NCBI GenBank assembly: GCA_023238725.1
Contig: CM041547.1
Location: 25,332,928 to 25,396,927 of the forward strand
Direction: 5' to 3'
Source: Scortum barcoo
Lineage: Eukaryota; Chordata; Actinopteri; Centrarchiformes; Terapontidae
DNA: 64,000 bases
The position numbers were made by a program, and so were the translations under genes. Shown here piece by piece: positions 26,638-37,990 of this stretch. The notes beneath the pieces are model-generated. The model saw only the letters and a list, made by a program, of their open reading frames with translations, ran no database searches and had not been told where the DNA came from. Numbering within the stretch: the first letter of the stretch is position 1; each line of letters starts with the position of its first letter.

Positions 26638-26795
26638 TGTCACATATGGCTGTACGTGGGGTTGGTTTAGGGCCATGACGCTAGAGTGACGTCAGAGCGC
26701 GGGAAGCCCGGGTCAAGGGGTATGAGAAGAAAGTGAAAATAAAAAAGTGTTGTGTTGTGAGCATAGTCGTTGTCCGCGTGTGCTTGGACATAACA
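26638..26795 (+). repeat. 3' LTR
   Basis: 158 bp, same ends as the 5' LTR. A 5-base duplication (TTGTG unit) accounts for most of its extra length. The few bases before it are purine-rich, but no long polypurine tract remains. Confidence 0.92.
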
Positions 26796-26800
26796 AAATG

Positions 26801-27349
26801 ATCATGCAAAGAATAATTTAATTTGAGAAAACACACTCCCTTCTGTGCTAGTGAATGTATTTGTTTCCAAATAAATATGAACAATGAGTTTTGTACTGTG
26901 CCAAGGGATGTATTGTAGGGTATTGTAGGGTACTCCTGTACTTTACTACTGTAAATGCTGAGCAGCTAACTAACTGTTTATAATAATAAGCATTGAAAAT
27001 ATAGCCTGTATCGAGTGGACAGATCCACTTTGTCATCATTTTCATTATGTACGTTTTTATAATAATTCCATATTCCAGTAATTCCAATAATTCCAACTAG
27101 ATAGAGAATACTACAGTTGACTGAAATTAAATCCTTTAGAAGCCTAATAAAAGTTAATATTTGGGTCAGGTCTTGTTGTTGAGTATTGACAACACACACA
27201 CACCATGCATATGCCTGCTCAACCAAATACACCACTATCATTCATCATGTGATGCTAAACTACACAATTAAAAGCTATACAATAACAAGCAACCTGCATG
27301 CACATTCAATCTCTGTGTGTAAATTATTATTAAAAATAGTCTCTTGTGT

Positions 27350-27380
<31 letters not shown>

Positions 27381-27839
27381 AGTGAGACTTCATATTGTTT
27401 GACCTAATCTTGATGTTGTGTCTGGAACACTTCACTGTGTTTTTGGTAGTCTCCACTTAACTTTGCTTGGTTTTCTCAACTTTACTGTAATGTCATGTGC
27501 TCTATGATCTATTAGCTCCAGTGAAATTAATTTATGTCTTTGTTTTACGAATTTGCTGTTGTCTGATAAAGGATATTAACCTACTGAATTGAATCAAATT
27601 GATTCTTTTCAACAAAAACCATAGTGCAATATTAAAATGTAATTTTGGTTAGTATAGATTAATTTAACCCTTTGATACAGGATAAAGTATTCTAATCTAA
27701 TCCTTTCCAATCTATTTAAACATACTCTAATCTAATCTAATCTAATCTATGATTAGTTTGTCAGTTCAGTAAAGTTAAAGGTTATATTACTGACTTTTCA
27801 CTGCTTTGTGTGCTTGTGTGAAGTGTTACCTCTGTGTTT
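26801..27839. other. sequence downstream of last exon A, possible 3' UTR
   Basis: Directly 3' of the exon A stop on the minus strand, so its upper part is probably 3' UTR of the shorter isoform. It includes a (GT)n run at about 27347-27381 and a LINE-like tail at 27681-27750. No poly(A) site could be chosen from sequence alone. Confidence 0.4.
27681..27750 (+). repeat. LINE-like tail with (TAATC)n
   Basis: 'gataaagtattctaatctaa' followed by perfect TCTAA units resembles the tandem 3' tails of fish LINEs. No coding part is attached. Confidence 0.4.
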
Positions 27840-27958
27840 CTATGATTTGATCCAGGAGGAGGTGGAGTTAACATTGATCTCTTTCTGTAGCAGAGGCCCC
27901 TCTGGCTTGAACCACTCTTCTCCAAAAGAGGATGTCACACTGCTAGACTCAGAGCCGT
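27840..27958 (-). CDS. kcnc3: kcnc3 alternative last exon A (C-terminus ending WIKS)
   Basis: The proximal alternative last coding exon. On the minus strand the acceptor ATACACACAG is followed by AC GGC TCT GAG TCT. With the single G from the upstream exon it reads DGSESSSVTSSFGEEWFKPE and ends NVNSTSSWIKS then TAG at 27842-27840. The length is 119 nt, two bases plus 39 codons, matching a phase 1 donor. The pattern acidic-W-x-K-P ... N-x-N ... W-I resembles the end of mammalian KCNC3 (DWRKPGPP ... AAWISP, recalled), which supports Kv3.3 over other Kv3 members. The acceptor has a weak pyrimidine tract and a CA-rich run upstream, consistent with regulated use (inference). It has no ATG and is too short to be found by open-frame length. 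Confidence 0.88.
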
Positions 27959-28904
27959 CTGTGTGTATATTTTGAGTATATTTTGTTTGTGTGTGTCAGT
28001 CAGTGAGTCAGAGATATAGCATGTGGAGAGTGTACAAAGGAGTGTATAGGGTGTATGGATGAATGGTTAGAAGTTATATTGGGCAACAGGCAAGATGAAA
28101 ATTTAGAGGAAAAATGAATGGCAAATAAGGGGAAAACATTGGAGAGGCCAGACAGCCAGCAGGGAAATGAAGATGAAACAGGAAGGGAAAACATTAGGCA
28201 GCAAGAGAATGGGGTGAAGGAAAAATGGAAAGCCAGTGGAGGAGTTGGGTGAAAAGCAAATATATGAGCAGAAATGAGAAAGAATAGTGTGGGGAGGAGA
28301 GACAAAAAGAAAGGTTAATGAATTACAGTGGAAAAGTGAGAAAAAATAAACTAGAGTGAGATAGAGTGAGAAAGAGACAGAGAGAGCAAAACAATGAAGA
28401 GGCCTGATGTGATCATTAAGAACAGAATGACAATCATTTGATCTGTCTGTTCTGCCAGATCGCATTGGGAATACTGCAGATTTATACATGAAGAGTTTCA
28501 TTTCAAATCCAGATATCCAGAAACTGACTTAAACACTTGTTTTTTTTTAATGTTCCAAAAAAGTTCCCAAGAGCAAAAGATTTCTATCAAATCCCATGAA
28601 AAGACCAGAATTAACAATGACTATCGTACTAACAAGTATTGTGTGTGTATCCTGATTTTATTCCTCTGTGTCACAGAGCTCTGTTGTTATCCAAAACCTT
28701 TGAGTCACACCATTGCACTGGTTGACATGTTCTTTCATTACCGTGAAACTACACACACTGTAGTTTACTAAATCCCACACATACTGTCCTGCTTACAAAT
28801 ATTAACTAGAGCACCAAATGTGTAACTCCATTGGCTGAAAATAGTCTGTCTCCCACCACCAGTTTAAGCAACATTTGCTACAAATGTAAGAAACTGCTGG
28901 TCAA

Positions 28905-29065
28905 GTTAGAGTCAGAGTTATTACAATTCATTCTGAGGGGGGCATGACATGATAGTCCATCCAACAGTTTTTGAGCTATTTCATTCTAGGTGAAAATGGT
29001 GGACTGACTATAACTGGCATTGCACTCTGCCTTGCACACTCCTATAATTTAATTAAGACCATCTG
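28905..29065 (+). repeat. repeat family B, distal fragment
   Basis: 'ttacaattcattctgagggg', 'atagtccatccaacagtttt' and 'gagctatttcattctaggtg' match the distal part of family B seen at 38725-38985 and 59825-60080. Confidence 0.45.
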
Positions 29066-29118
29066 TAGTCTAAATGTTGGTGGACATCTTTATGTCTATG
29101 TAGAATAAATATTAAATA

Positions 29119-29155
29119 AGAAGGAACTTTATTATCCCCATGCAAGGACATTACT
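29119..29155 (-). repeat. LINE-like 3' tail, reverse orientation
   Basis: 'aaggaactttattatcccca' reads in reverse as a TGGGGATAATAAAG tail like those at 4997-5051 and 50222-50262. Confidence 0.35.
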
Positions 29156-30548
29156 TTCAAGAGATGCATAAAAATGTAACTTAGAAAACAGATAGATTAG
29201 ATATTGTTATTATTATAATCTACAATTTGTATAAAATAAAACATTGAAAAACAATACTCTATACACTATACAGTTATTGCCATACAAAAACTGACCTTGA
29301 ACAAAAACTGCACTTGAGGGAAAGGTGAGTCTTGTGTCTGTAGAAAGCATTGTTAGCGGCATGAAATACAGTTATAGCACTTGTAGCAGCAAAATCAAAG
29401 TGTGCAAAGTATGACTGTATTATAGTCCGATTGACGATTTGTGAGCAAAGCAGCAATGTGCAGATTCGCCCCCCCTTCCCCCACCCTATCCATATCATAT
29501 TCACGACAGACACGATGACAAAATTGATAATTCGCAAGGCCCGTACATGTTTAGGTAAAGGTATGTCACTTACTTTTACTTTTTACTTTTTACTTTTGTC
29601 TTTTCATGGGATTTATTGATAAAAAGCAGAATATCTGTATTTTAGTACTCTCTCTGTCAAAAATGACAATAATCCTTATAAAAGACAGTGTTTTGAAATG
29701 AAACAGTTTGTGCTTTATGAACAAAGTTTAACACATACAACTGTATCAGTTGTACAAGAATACAGAATACATAGTAGACCAATGTTATCCTGTATGTGAT
29801 GTTGCGGTTGTTGACCCACTTCTGTAAGGAATCATCAACAGCATCTGAATGTTGTATTCCTTGACCACAATTCATAAAAAATTGCCATTAACTCTTTTAA
29901 TAATAAATCCAGTCACTAAAACATTGGTGCAGATTGCAGTGCTGCAGCAGCCTCTGCAGTACCTCTGCAGTACAGATGCAAGATAAATGCATGAAGGGGA
30001 CTTTTACTACATCCTGTTTTTTGTTGTAAATCAGAAAAATCATTGGATTGAGTGCCATTAATTGGACATTGATATGTTATTTATAGCATGAGAGAGCTCT
30101 TAATGTTGAATGGTCTGAAGGAGTTGAGCGTCGTGTTGATGCTGAGCTCAGAAACATGAAGGGGCATGAGGAGGAAATGTAATACGTTGTCTGTGTGTGT
30201 GTTACTGAGTCTTACTTTAATACAGTTATACTCCATATATTATTCATGTCTGGCATTTGTTTTGTGCTGCATGTGTGTCTTTGTGTGTAACAATGTGTAG
30301 AATGTGTGGGTTGGACATAATACCATGAATACATTTAACACTATTATTTTGTATGTATGTGCATAGTTGGATGTGTGTGAGGATACGTGTGTGTTGATGT
30401 TTCTGCATACTACACACATTGTCAACTAATATCAATCAGGACCATGCATCAAGTGACATCGCACTGCTGTCACTCAAATACTGCCCCCCCCCCGCTCCTC
30501 CTCCTACTCCCCCTTCAATCCTTCTCCTCCCATGCTCCTCTCTCCTAC

Positions 30549-30765
30549 CTTTCCGAACGTTCCCATCTGTTGTGCGCTGGAACTCCCCGGCGCTCAGAAG
30601 GAAGCAGGCCCGGTCATGCGGGTAGCGCTCACGGCTAGCAGTGGAGCCCAGGCCTCCGGTGGCAGGCCGGGCTTCGCTCGTCCCCAAGGACCTGGTCGAT
30701 GGTGGGGCAATCCTCATTGGCCAGGGCAGCCGCGTTGGCTGCCGCGTCACCATTCTGCTTGGAGT
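30549..30765 (-). CDS. kcnc3: kcnc3 C-terminal exon, one-base frameshift
   Basis: On the minus strand the acceptor CAACTCTCAG is followed by AC TCC AAG CAG AAT, giving (A)DSKQNGDAAANAAALANEDCPTIDQVLGDERSP. The donor is CGGAAAG|GTAGGA. The 5' frame hits a stop at CACTGCTAG (about 30635). The conserved downstream block TASRERYPHDRACFLLSAGE and TTDGNVRK reads one frame over. The exon is 217 nt where 216 would keep phase 1 on both sides, so one extra base lies near 30660-30670, in the C/G-rich run. The blocks ANEDCPxIDQ and RDRACFLL identify KCNC3-type sequence. The break is either an assembly or sequencing error or a real mutation that would remove both alternative tails. Everything around it looks intact, so I favour an error. 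Confidence 0.9.
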
Positions 30766-32930
30766 CTGAGAGTTGGTATAGGAGGTAATTAAAAGAGTGA
30801 TAAAAATGAAAGGAAACATATGACAATTGAGGACAGCGGGCAGGAGGAACAGAGGAGAAGGAGGGAAAAAGCCAGCGTTAAAGATGGTTAAGAGAGCATG
30901 ATAGAAGAGACAGGAAAAGGGGGACGGGGGTTAAAGAAATGTTAGTGCCTTGTGATAGATATCCTGATCACATGACCAACACACTGCAGCAGAGCAGGCT
31001 GTATATAAACACACACACACACACACACACCACACACACACCTCTCTCCAAGTATTCAAACACAGCATTCACCACCACATAAACAGAAAAGAGGAGATGG
31101 CTACAAGGGAAGCAGAGTTTGTATCTTTTGACACAGCTGTCAAATCTAATCTGCTATGATTTCTTGCTTATCAGTTACACATACAGACTAGAGGGGTAAA
31201 CATACATGCACAAATAAGATGAGTGATAGAAAGAGCACACAAATGCCCAAATGAACTAGTAACAAGACTTAGGCCCGGATTATATTGTAAAATAACTAGT
31301 TTGTGGGACATGTTGTCAAGTCAGAAGTGTTTTATTGTTGTTCTAAACAGCCACAGTCAAAGGCACGGTGAAAAAAGGTCTGGCACAGAGAACAGATATT
31401 AAATATGGGGATAATGAAGCACATTTTCAGAAAGTCTTTCCTGGAAGGCAAAGTGCTACACTTGTTGTTCACATGAAAGGTTTTGGACTCTCTGGCTCTT
31501 GATATTGGAAAAAAAAATGTATTTACCCCTGTGAGTGTAGGTTATTATTTTTTTAATGCTGATATCTCAGAAGAAAACACACTGTAGATGTATTTTTAGC
31601 TTCTCTTGAAATTGATTATGATTGATACTGTTGCTTTTATAGTGTTTTGCTGAACATACTTTCCATCCTGATATAAGTGAACCAGAAGGATGGAAACAAT
31701 GCCTGTGCAAATGTTTAATTAAAAGCAGTATTTAAAAGTATTTAAGTGCTCTAACACATACTAACTCTCACTCACTCACACACACACACACACACACACA
31801 CATTTGAGTTTCAGTTCAGATGATGGACATGTCCATTAATGGAAATGAGATGAGATGGCCGGAATCAATGTTTTAACAGAAATACTCTCTATCTATATAG
31901 ACCCAATGCAGGATTATCTCTACATGTCAGCCTTGGTGGTACAGCATCTGGCTGTGAAAGGAAAGAGATGGATTTGTTGAGAGAAAGTAATAAGCTTTTT
32001 TCAGCGGCCTCTTTACACTGTAATTTAGAATCTATTTTAGTGTACTCCACTCTTGGAAGAACGAGGACATCAGCAAGTTATTTACAGCTTCAAAACCTGT
32101 TAGATACACATTTCTCACATCACCTCAGTGCGTGAAATTTGACCTTTGGTCATCAGTTTGATGAGAAAATAACAAACGTAGACAGTTTTATATAACCGTT
32201 TTTGTTGAGGCTTCTCTAGTGATTAACATTAGAATTTGGAACTCCATAAGTGATGAAATACATAATAAGAAATGATGCATCTGATATCACAACCACATTC
32301 AAACACTCCAAGTGCATCCAAGTCAAGCCCTTTTTAGCAACTTCCACAATTAATTTCCAAATATGATATTGTTTAAAATTAGATACAGCATTCAAACGTG
32401 TCTTTTTTATTGATACACTTATTAGTGTTTAAATTATTTGACATCATTTTGTCTGTTTCATGTTATTATTAACTGAATAACTTTGGGTTTTTGGGTAATG
32501 GCAAAGCAAAACAAGCTTTCTGAAAATGGCTCCTTGGGCTCTGATGATTTCCACTATTTTCTGACTGTTATAGGCTAATATAACAAATAATCGACAGGTT
32601 AAAAGATAATCTACAATTTGTATAAAGATAATCCTAAGAGTATCACAGTAGTACCTGAGGTGAAATATTTGTGCTGGTATTTTTTGCTCCCCCATGATCA
32701 GATCTGTTGATCACAGTAATTAGTTAAAAGCAATTGATTTCACAAATTTTGCTGTTTAAAACACTTTGCAACTGGGGCTTTACATTTGGAACTTGAATTA
32801 AAAATATGGGGCCTTTGAGGTCACTTTTCATTTTAATAAAACTCCTTCACATCCACACACTTAATGGACTTTCGGGACCCATTAGAACTCTAACATACAT
32901 GTCTGAGCTTAGTTCTGTTCAATCACTCAC
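30766..32930. other. kcnc3 intron, 2165 bp
   Basis: AT-rich, with (CA)n runs at about 31012-31043 and 31775-31801. No transposon or additional exon was recognised. The donor on the gene strand is G|GTGAGT and the acceptor is CTCAG. Confidence 0.7.
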
Positions 32931-33792
32931 CTGCCCTGTTGATCTCAATGATTTCCTCCTGTGCCAGTGGACAGTCTCCGGTACCCATCATGCTGCCAGA
33001 TCCCACAATGCCCGGCCCAAGCACATTGCCCATCAGCCTGTGCGGTGAGGCGGTTGCCATGGCGAGGGCATCTGGCTTGCAGTAGTTCGGGCTGCCTGGC
33101 TGTGGTGCTCGGGGGATGTGCTTGTTCCTCTTCTTGGGGAGCTTCTGCTTGGCCATAGCCAGGGAGTAGTACATGCCGAAGTTGTTGACAATGACGGGCA
33201 CAGGCATGGCGATGGTCAGCACACCGGCTAAGGCGCAGAGGGCACCCACCAGCATTCCCGACCATGTCTCAGGGTACATATCCCCATAGCCTAGCGTGGT
33301 CATGGTCACTACAGCCCACCAGAAGCCAATGGGGATGTTCTTGAAGTTGGTGTGTGCCGCAGCAGTCGGATCGTCTGGGTCAGCACCAATGCGTTCAGCG
33401 TAGTAGATCATGGTAGCAAAGATGAGGACGCCCAGCGCCAGGAAGATGATGAGCAAAAGGAACTCATTAGTGCTCGCCCTTAGAGTGTGGCCCAGGACCC
33501 GTAAACCAACAAAGTGACGGGTCAGCTTGAATATACGCAGGATGCGGACAAAGCGCACCACACGCAGGAAGCTCAGCACGTCTTTGGCTGTTTTGGAGGA
33601 GAGGCCGCTCAGCGCCACCTCCAAATAAAAGGGCACAATGGCCACAAAGTCAATGATGTTTAGGGCGCTGCGGAAGAACTCTGCCTTGTCAGGGCAGAAG
33701 ATGACACGCAGCATCACCTCAATGGTGAACCAAATGACGCAGACGCCCTCCACATATGTCAGCCAGCCATCTGTGACAACCTCATACACTAT
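32931..33792 (-). CDS. kcnc3: kcnc3 core exon: S2-S6, pore and proximal C-terminus
   Basis: The main pore-forming exon of a Kv3.3-type delayed rectifier, a tetrameric plasma-membrane K+ channel that allows fast neuronal firing. It is 862 nt, 287 codons plus one base, open throughout. It begins after TTCAACAG as IVYEVVTDGWLTYVEGVC and ends EEIIEINRA-G|GTGAGT. In order it holds S2 (VCVIWFTIEVMLRVIF), S3 (NIIDFVAIVPFYLEV), S4 with regular basic residues (RVVRFVRILRIFKLTRH), S5 (EFLLLIIFLALGVLIFATMI), the selectivity filter TMTTLGYGD, and S6 with the PVP hinge (TIAMPVPVIVNNF). The tail KKRNKHIPRAPQPGSPNYCK and CPLAQEEIIEINRAD favour KCNC3. The proline-rich insert of mammalian KCNC3 is replaced by a Gly/Met-rich stretch. 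Whether this is the a or b teleost copy cannot be told here. Confidence 0.97.
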
Positions 33793-34069
33793 CTGTTGAA
33801 ACAGAGGAAAAAATGGTTAGTTGGTTTTATCAGTCATTCATTCATTACAATGTAATAATTAGCGGCACAATAACACGTTCCCCAGGGCATATTACTATAC
33901 CTCATAATCCCACTCCTGGCAAAATTTCTTAAGCAATTCTTCTACTGCTTTGTTTTTTGCTTATTAATTTTTTAATCTGTGTCTTACAAATCGCCCAAGG
34001 CCAATACTGGAACCCTGGAGTGTCCTTTTAACAGTTACAATACAACAGTTCACTGAAACTTTACTGTAC
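33793..34069. other. kcnc3 intron in the S1-S2 linker, 277 bp
   Basis: A short phase 0 intron with donor GAG|GTACAG and acceptor TTTCAACAG|ATA. It divides the extracellular S1-S2 linker. No repeats are seen in it. Confidence 0.85.
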
Positions 34070-34201
34070 CTCTTCATGCGTTATGTTACCAACAGTAACA
34101 TTCTCTGTTTTGTTGTAGATGGTGTTGAAGGCTTCGTGGGTCTCCAGGCAGAAGGTGGAGATGGAGAGGAGGATGAAAAAGAGTGAGCCAAATGCCACAT
34201 A
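34070..34201 (-). CDS. kcnc3: kcnc3 exon: S1 and S1-S2 linker
   Basis: 132 nt, 44 codons, phase 0 at both ends. The acceptor is preceded by a good pyrimidine tract, TTTCTCTCTCTACAG. It encodes YVAFGSLFFILLSISTFCLE (S1) then THEAFNTIYNKTENVTVGNITHEE. The Y-V-A-F-x-S-L-F-F start of S1 and CLETHE are typical of Kv3. The linker holds three N-glycosylation sequons (NKT, NVT, NIT), in line with the glycosylated S1-S2 loop known in Kv3 channels. The N-terminal T1 domain that precedes this in the protein is not encoded in the window. Confidence 0.95.
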
Positions 34202-37200
34202 CTGTAGAGAGAGAAACAGATGGGGATAATGTGACAATTTGCACATATACCATACGGCATCTCTCATCATCTTTTACTGATCTTTTACTGATGAAACTGT
34301 CACACTTGCACATCAACATTTTTATTGTCAGTTTAAGCCTTTTTCAGTATTTTGGTGTTCACGTGATCACGGTGGAAGAGGAGGGATTTGGGCCATTGCA
34401 GTATTTGGAAAGCAGTGGTTATTCCTAAAGGCTGCAGATAGGGGGTGCCAATAACATACTGAAGAGAGTGGGGGAATGCTGTTAAATCAGTGCAAATGTC
34501 CTGACTGCTGCAATCCTATTGATAACAGCACAGTCAGAGATAGAGGGAGGGAGGGATGATGGATGGAGAGTGTAAAAGTAATGAGGTACACAGGGTATCT
34601 TCATGTGTGTGTGTGTGTGTGTGTGTGTGTAATGTGCTGGCACGCACGTAAAGAGTATTCAGTGCATGAACAATAGAAGAATAAGGAGATGCATGCATTA
34701 CTATACACAATTATGAAAGCATGTACTGTAGAATTTTCTAATTAATGTGCATCTAGATCTACCACACGCTGGTTGAGCAGTCTTCTTTCTGTCAGCATAG
34801 AATCAATTATCATCTGTTTGACTACACATACACAATCCATTGACCTTGCAAGTGACACATCATTACTATATTTTATGTAGTGTATTATCAGTCATTTTTT
34901 GGACAGTGCTCATGTTGGTATAATGAGATTTCCTTTTCACTGCAGCATCCTTCTAGCATTCTCCAGCCCCCCCACCCCCACCTTCTCCCTTTCCCCCTCC
35001 ACACAAACGCACTTTTTACACACACACACACCTCACAATCTCCAATGCGTTTCTATGCACTCTGCTTGGACATGTTGGGGTACTCTCAGTGTGCACAGAA
35101 AGGTAACCAATCTTCTTAAAATTTAACACTGACCCAGCATTTAATGCGCACAACTCTCAAGATCTCTAATAATACAATCATAATTTAGGCTCAATTTCTA
35201 AACCTCTTATCTTCCTTTTAACCCTGACATTTGTTCTCAGCAATGCCCTACCTCACAATCATGTTAATATTGCTTACATGCATTTAACCTTCATAATCTT
35301 ATAAAGCTGCAGCAGCGAACATGTTGGTAAACAGCTCTGGTGTGTTAAATGCTCTAATGCTCTCAATTTCTGCTGTTTGGTGTAGAGTATGTGCACAGTA
35401 GGTTTATCAGAGGTTTCTCACTGAAAACAGTCATCTGAAAACCAGCTTGAAAAAAGTGCTGAGGCTGAACTAATACAGTAAAGTTGCAAGCCAGAAATCT
35501 AAAAACTACTTAAATAAATAAATTAGACATTGAAATGCAGAGTAAGTTCTTCATTTGCTGTGTGTTTATCATTTGACCCCTTTCACAATGTTATTAGGGA
35601 TCTCCTGTTTTTGTTCTCATTCTTCTTCCTCTACTAAAAGCGTTCATGAAGCAAAAACTGTGATGGAAACTCGTGAAAATTGTCAAGTGGGCTGCAAATG
35701 TCACCCACTATTCAGGCCCAGAGAATGACATTAATTGACCTCATGGTGGAGCTAATCTTCTAAAATGATCAATGCAACAATACATCCATCCACTTTGATT
35801 ATACATGTCATCAGTTCAAAAAATGAAAATAGGTCAATTAAAAAAAATTGCAACAAAAGTCTGTATGTCCTACAGAACTGAAACTGTTTTCAGCACATTC
35901 ACTGACTTAAGTTTGCCTCACTGCAACCTGTGGTCAGAAGTCTGTCACTATATTTTTCAAAATATGCTGAATCAGTTAACATATTTATCATCACAAGTCT
36001 TCATTCAAATGCTACCAAAACTGACACAGTGTTTGAATGTTATTCAGATCGGTAAGTCTACAGTGATATTCAGTGTCTTGCTGTATGCCCAACATTTTCT
36101 ATTTCATCTCATTTTCAAAAAGGTTTTACCCAAATAATTGAGAATACACCTAAAACCAGCAGTGAGTAATTCACCTTCTCTGGGGACACAAAGGGTTTCC
36201 AGGGTTTGAATCCCCACGTGACAAAGAATGTAACAATTCATGCATATGCTGTGTTTTTAAGTGCCCATAGTAGTCACATCAAATGCTTTTAATCTTTAAT
36301 CTAGATGGATCTAATTGCTCATTGCCCTTTGCGGCTATGTTATTATTATTATATTGTTTTGTTGAAAATCAACATATTAATTAGTGCAGCATTAATTAAG
36401 TAACATTTCTCTTGATAAACTCTGAACACTGAATAGCTCATTAACAAATATTGGTACAAATGTTATTGTCATTAAAAGTGCTGTGACACATTTGGTTTCA
36501 GGCCAGGTTTTTGAGTTAAATAGTGAGTTTACACGCAAACATATTTTCACACCGCTGACTATAGCCTTGGAGATATTTCAATACAGAGAGATGAATAGAA
36601 TTTTGATTAATTACATTTATAAAACTGAAGAGCAATGTATTTCCAGAAACAAAAAAGATATTGAAAAATTATCTCCTGTTCCGAACACTACAATGTACAA
36701 AATGAATTCTCAGAAAACTCAGAGAAAGGTATCTGAAAATGTGGACAAAAAACCCTGAAGTATATACTTTTGTATAGTATAGTATATGATTTTAAAATAT
36801 GTTTTTTTTTGTAATACAGTCAAACTGACTCTTTATTTTCTGTAAGGTCTGGAATATTGTCATGTTTCACTTTCTTATGTTATAATATTTGCAGCAAGAT
36901 AAGGATCACAGGATCATGCACATACACATAGTAGAGGTGCCAGGGTGACAGGTGCAGCACCCACAGCTGGTTGTATCTGGGTGTCTGAAGTAAGCAACAG
37001 AATATGTGAACTGTGAGATCTTTTTCTCCCTTTCTTAACTATTGCATTTGTGTTTCTGATTCACAAGCATCAAGGTTGAAAAGTTTAACATCTAACAGGC
37101 TTTGCCTCAATTCATTGTGCTGTAGTAGGCAGCGCTTAGTCTAAGCGGCTGTAATTTAGAGAGTCTTTTTTCCCGGCGATATGAGTTCTGGATGGGGTGT

Positions 37201-37814
37201 TGAGGCTAGGCCCACGTGACACTGACAGCTGGTCCAGTTCCTTCAGTATACACAGCTACTTAATCAGGTCCGTCCATAGCAGCAGCTTCTGGTTCTGCTG
37301 TGGCAACAGTAATGGTCCATTAGACACTCGACCAAAATGTGTGCTGACTTTCAAATTAAGGTTAGGTACAAAATGTAGCGTGGAATTATTTCAGCTGTAT
37401 AATTCCATAATTCAGGCTGTGTTCAAGTATCAATACTTTTGTTAGTATTAGATAACCAGTACTAGCTCTAGCTAGTACTCTAGCCTGATATGTGATAGGA
37501 AACAACAGACACATAATTATAAGGCTGCAGTTCTTCATATGCTCATGAATATACATTTACAACCTCTTCATTGTCTAGACCAACATTAGCATCTAGACTT
37601 CGCTGGCGCTATCTTGGCTGTTCTCCCTTTTCTTATGTCATGTCCAAGGAAGTAAAATTGTCTCACAAAAATGTTTGAAAATGTAGTTTCTACAGTTTCC
37701 TACACTCTGATTTACTGGGATCTTTGACAGTAAGCATCCTGCTGAGATTCTGCAGCATCAGACCATGTCAGTCCAACCTCAGTCCTCTACAAAACACTAT
37801 CAAGCATTAAAGCA

Positions 37815-37990
37815 TTAAGCATTTTGGGAATATGCTCATTTGCTTTCTTGCTGAGAGCTTGCTTGCTTATAATAATTATAAAGCTAAAGTCTAGACCTGG
37901 TTATTTAAGATAAATATAAAGACAGCTTGGATACAGGGGGAAACATCTGACTGACTCTGTCCAAAGGTTACAAAAAATTCATCAATGTTA
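37815..37990 (+). repeat. dispersed repeat family A, copy 3
   Basis: 'attttgggaatatgctcatt', 'tgctttcttgctgagagctt' and 'cagggggaaacatctgactg' followed by 'ctctgtccaaaggttac' follow the family A order. Confidence 0.5.

Larger units (their letters stand above)
23325..26795 (+). mobile_element. Ty3/gypsy LTR retrotransposon, complete ends, defective interior
   Basis: A 3471-bp element with two LTRs that start TGTCACATATGG and end GGACATAACA. It is flanked by a 5-bp target duplication AAATG at 23320-23324 and 26796-26800. The interior order gag, protease, reverse transcriptase, RNase H, integrase defines Ty3/gypsy; the clade was not assigned. A possible primer-binding site, 'ttggcgacaagg', follows the 5' LTR directly. 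Coding is broken by several frameshifts, and the integrase stops shortly before the 3' LTR, so the rest of integrase is deleted. It sits in the kcnc3 intron between the two alternative last exons, in the opposite orientation. High GC sets it apart from the AT-rich surroundings. Confidence 0.92.
27959..30548. other. kcnc3 intron, 2590 bp
   Basis: From about 28080 to 28400 the plus strand is strongly purine-rich, so the gene strand is pyrimidine-rich upstream of exon A. The open frames at 28000-28501 are by-products of that skew. A family B fragment and a LINE-like tail lie at 28905-29155. No other exon was found. Confidence 0.6.

Noticed and set aside
28000..28501. 101- and 132-codon minus-strand frames before kcnc3 exon A
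   Set aside because: Produced by the pyrimidine-rich gene strand. No conserved motif, and they lie inside the intron.
30436..30548. Read-through of the kcnc3 exon into the intron (GRREEHGRRRIEGG...)
   Set aside because: A clear GTAGGA donor and two in-phase last exons exist. The intron translation is low-complexity and has no family support.
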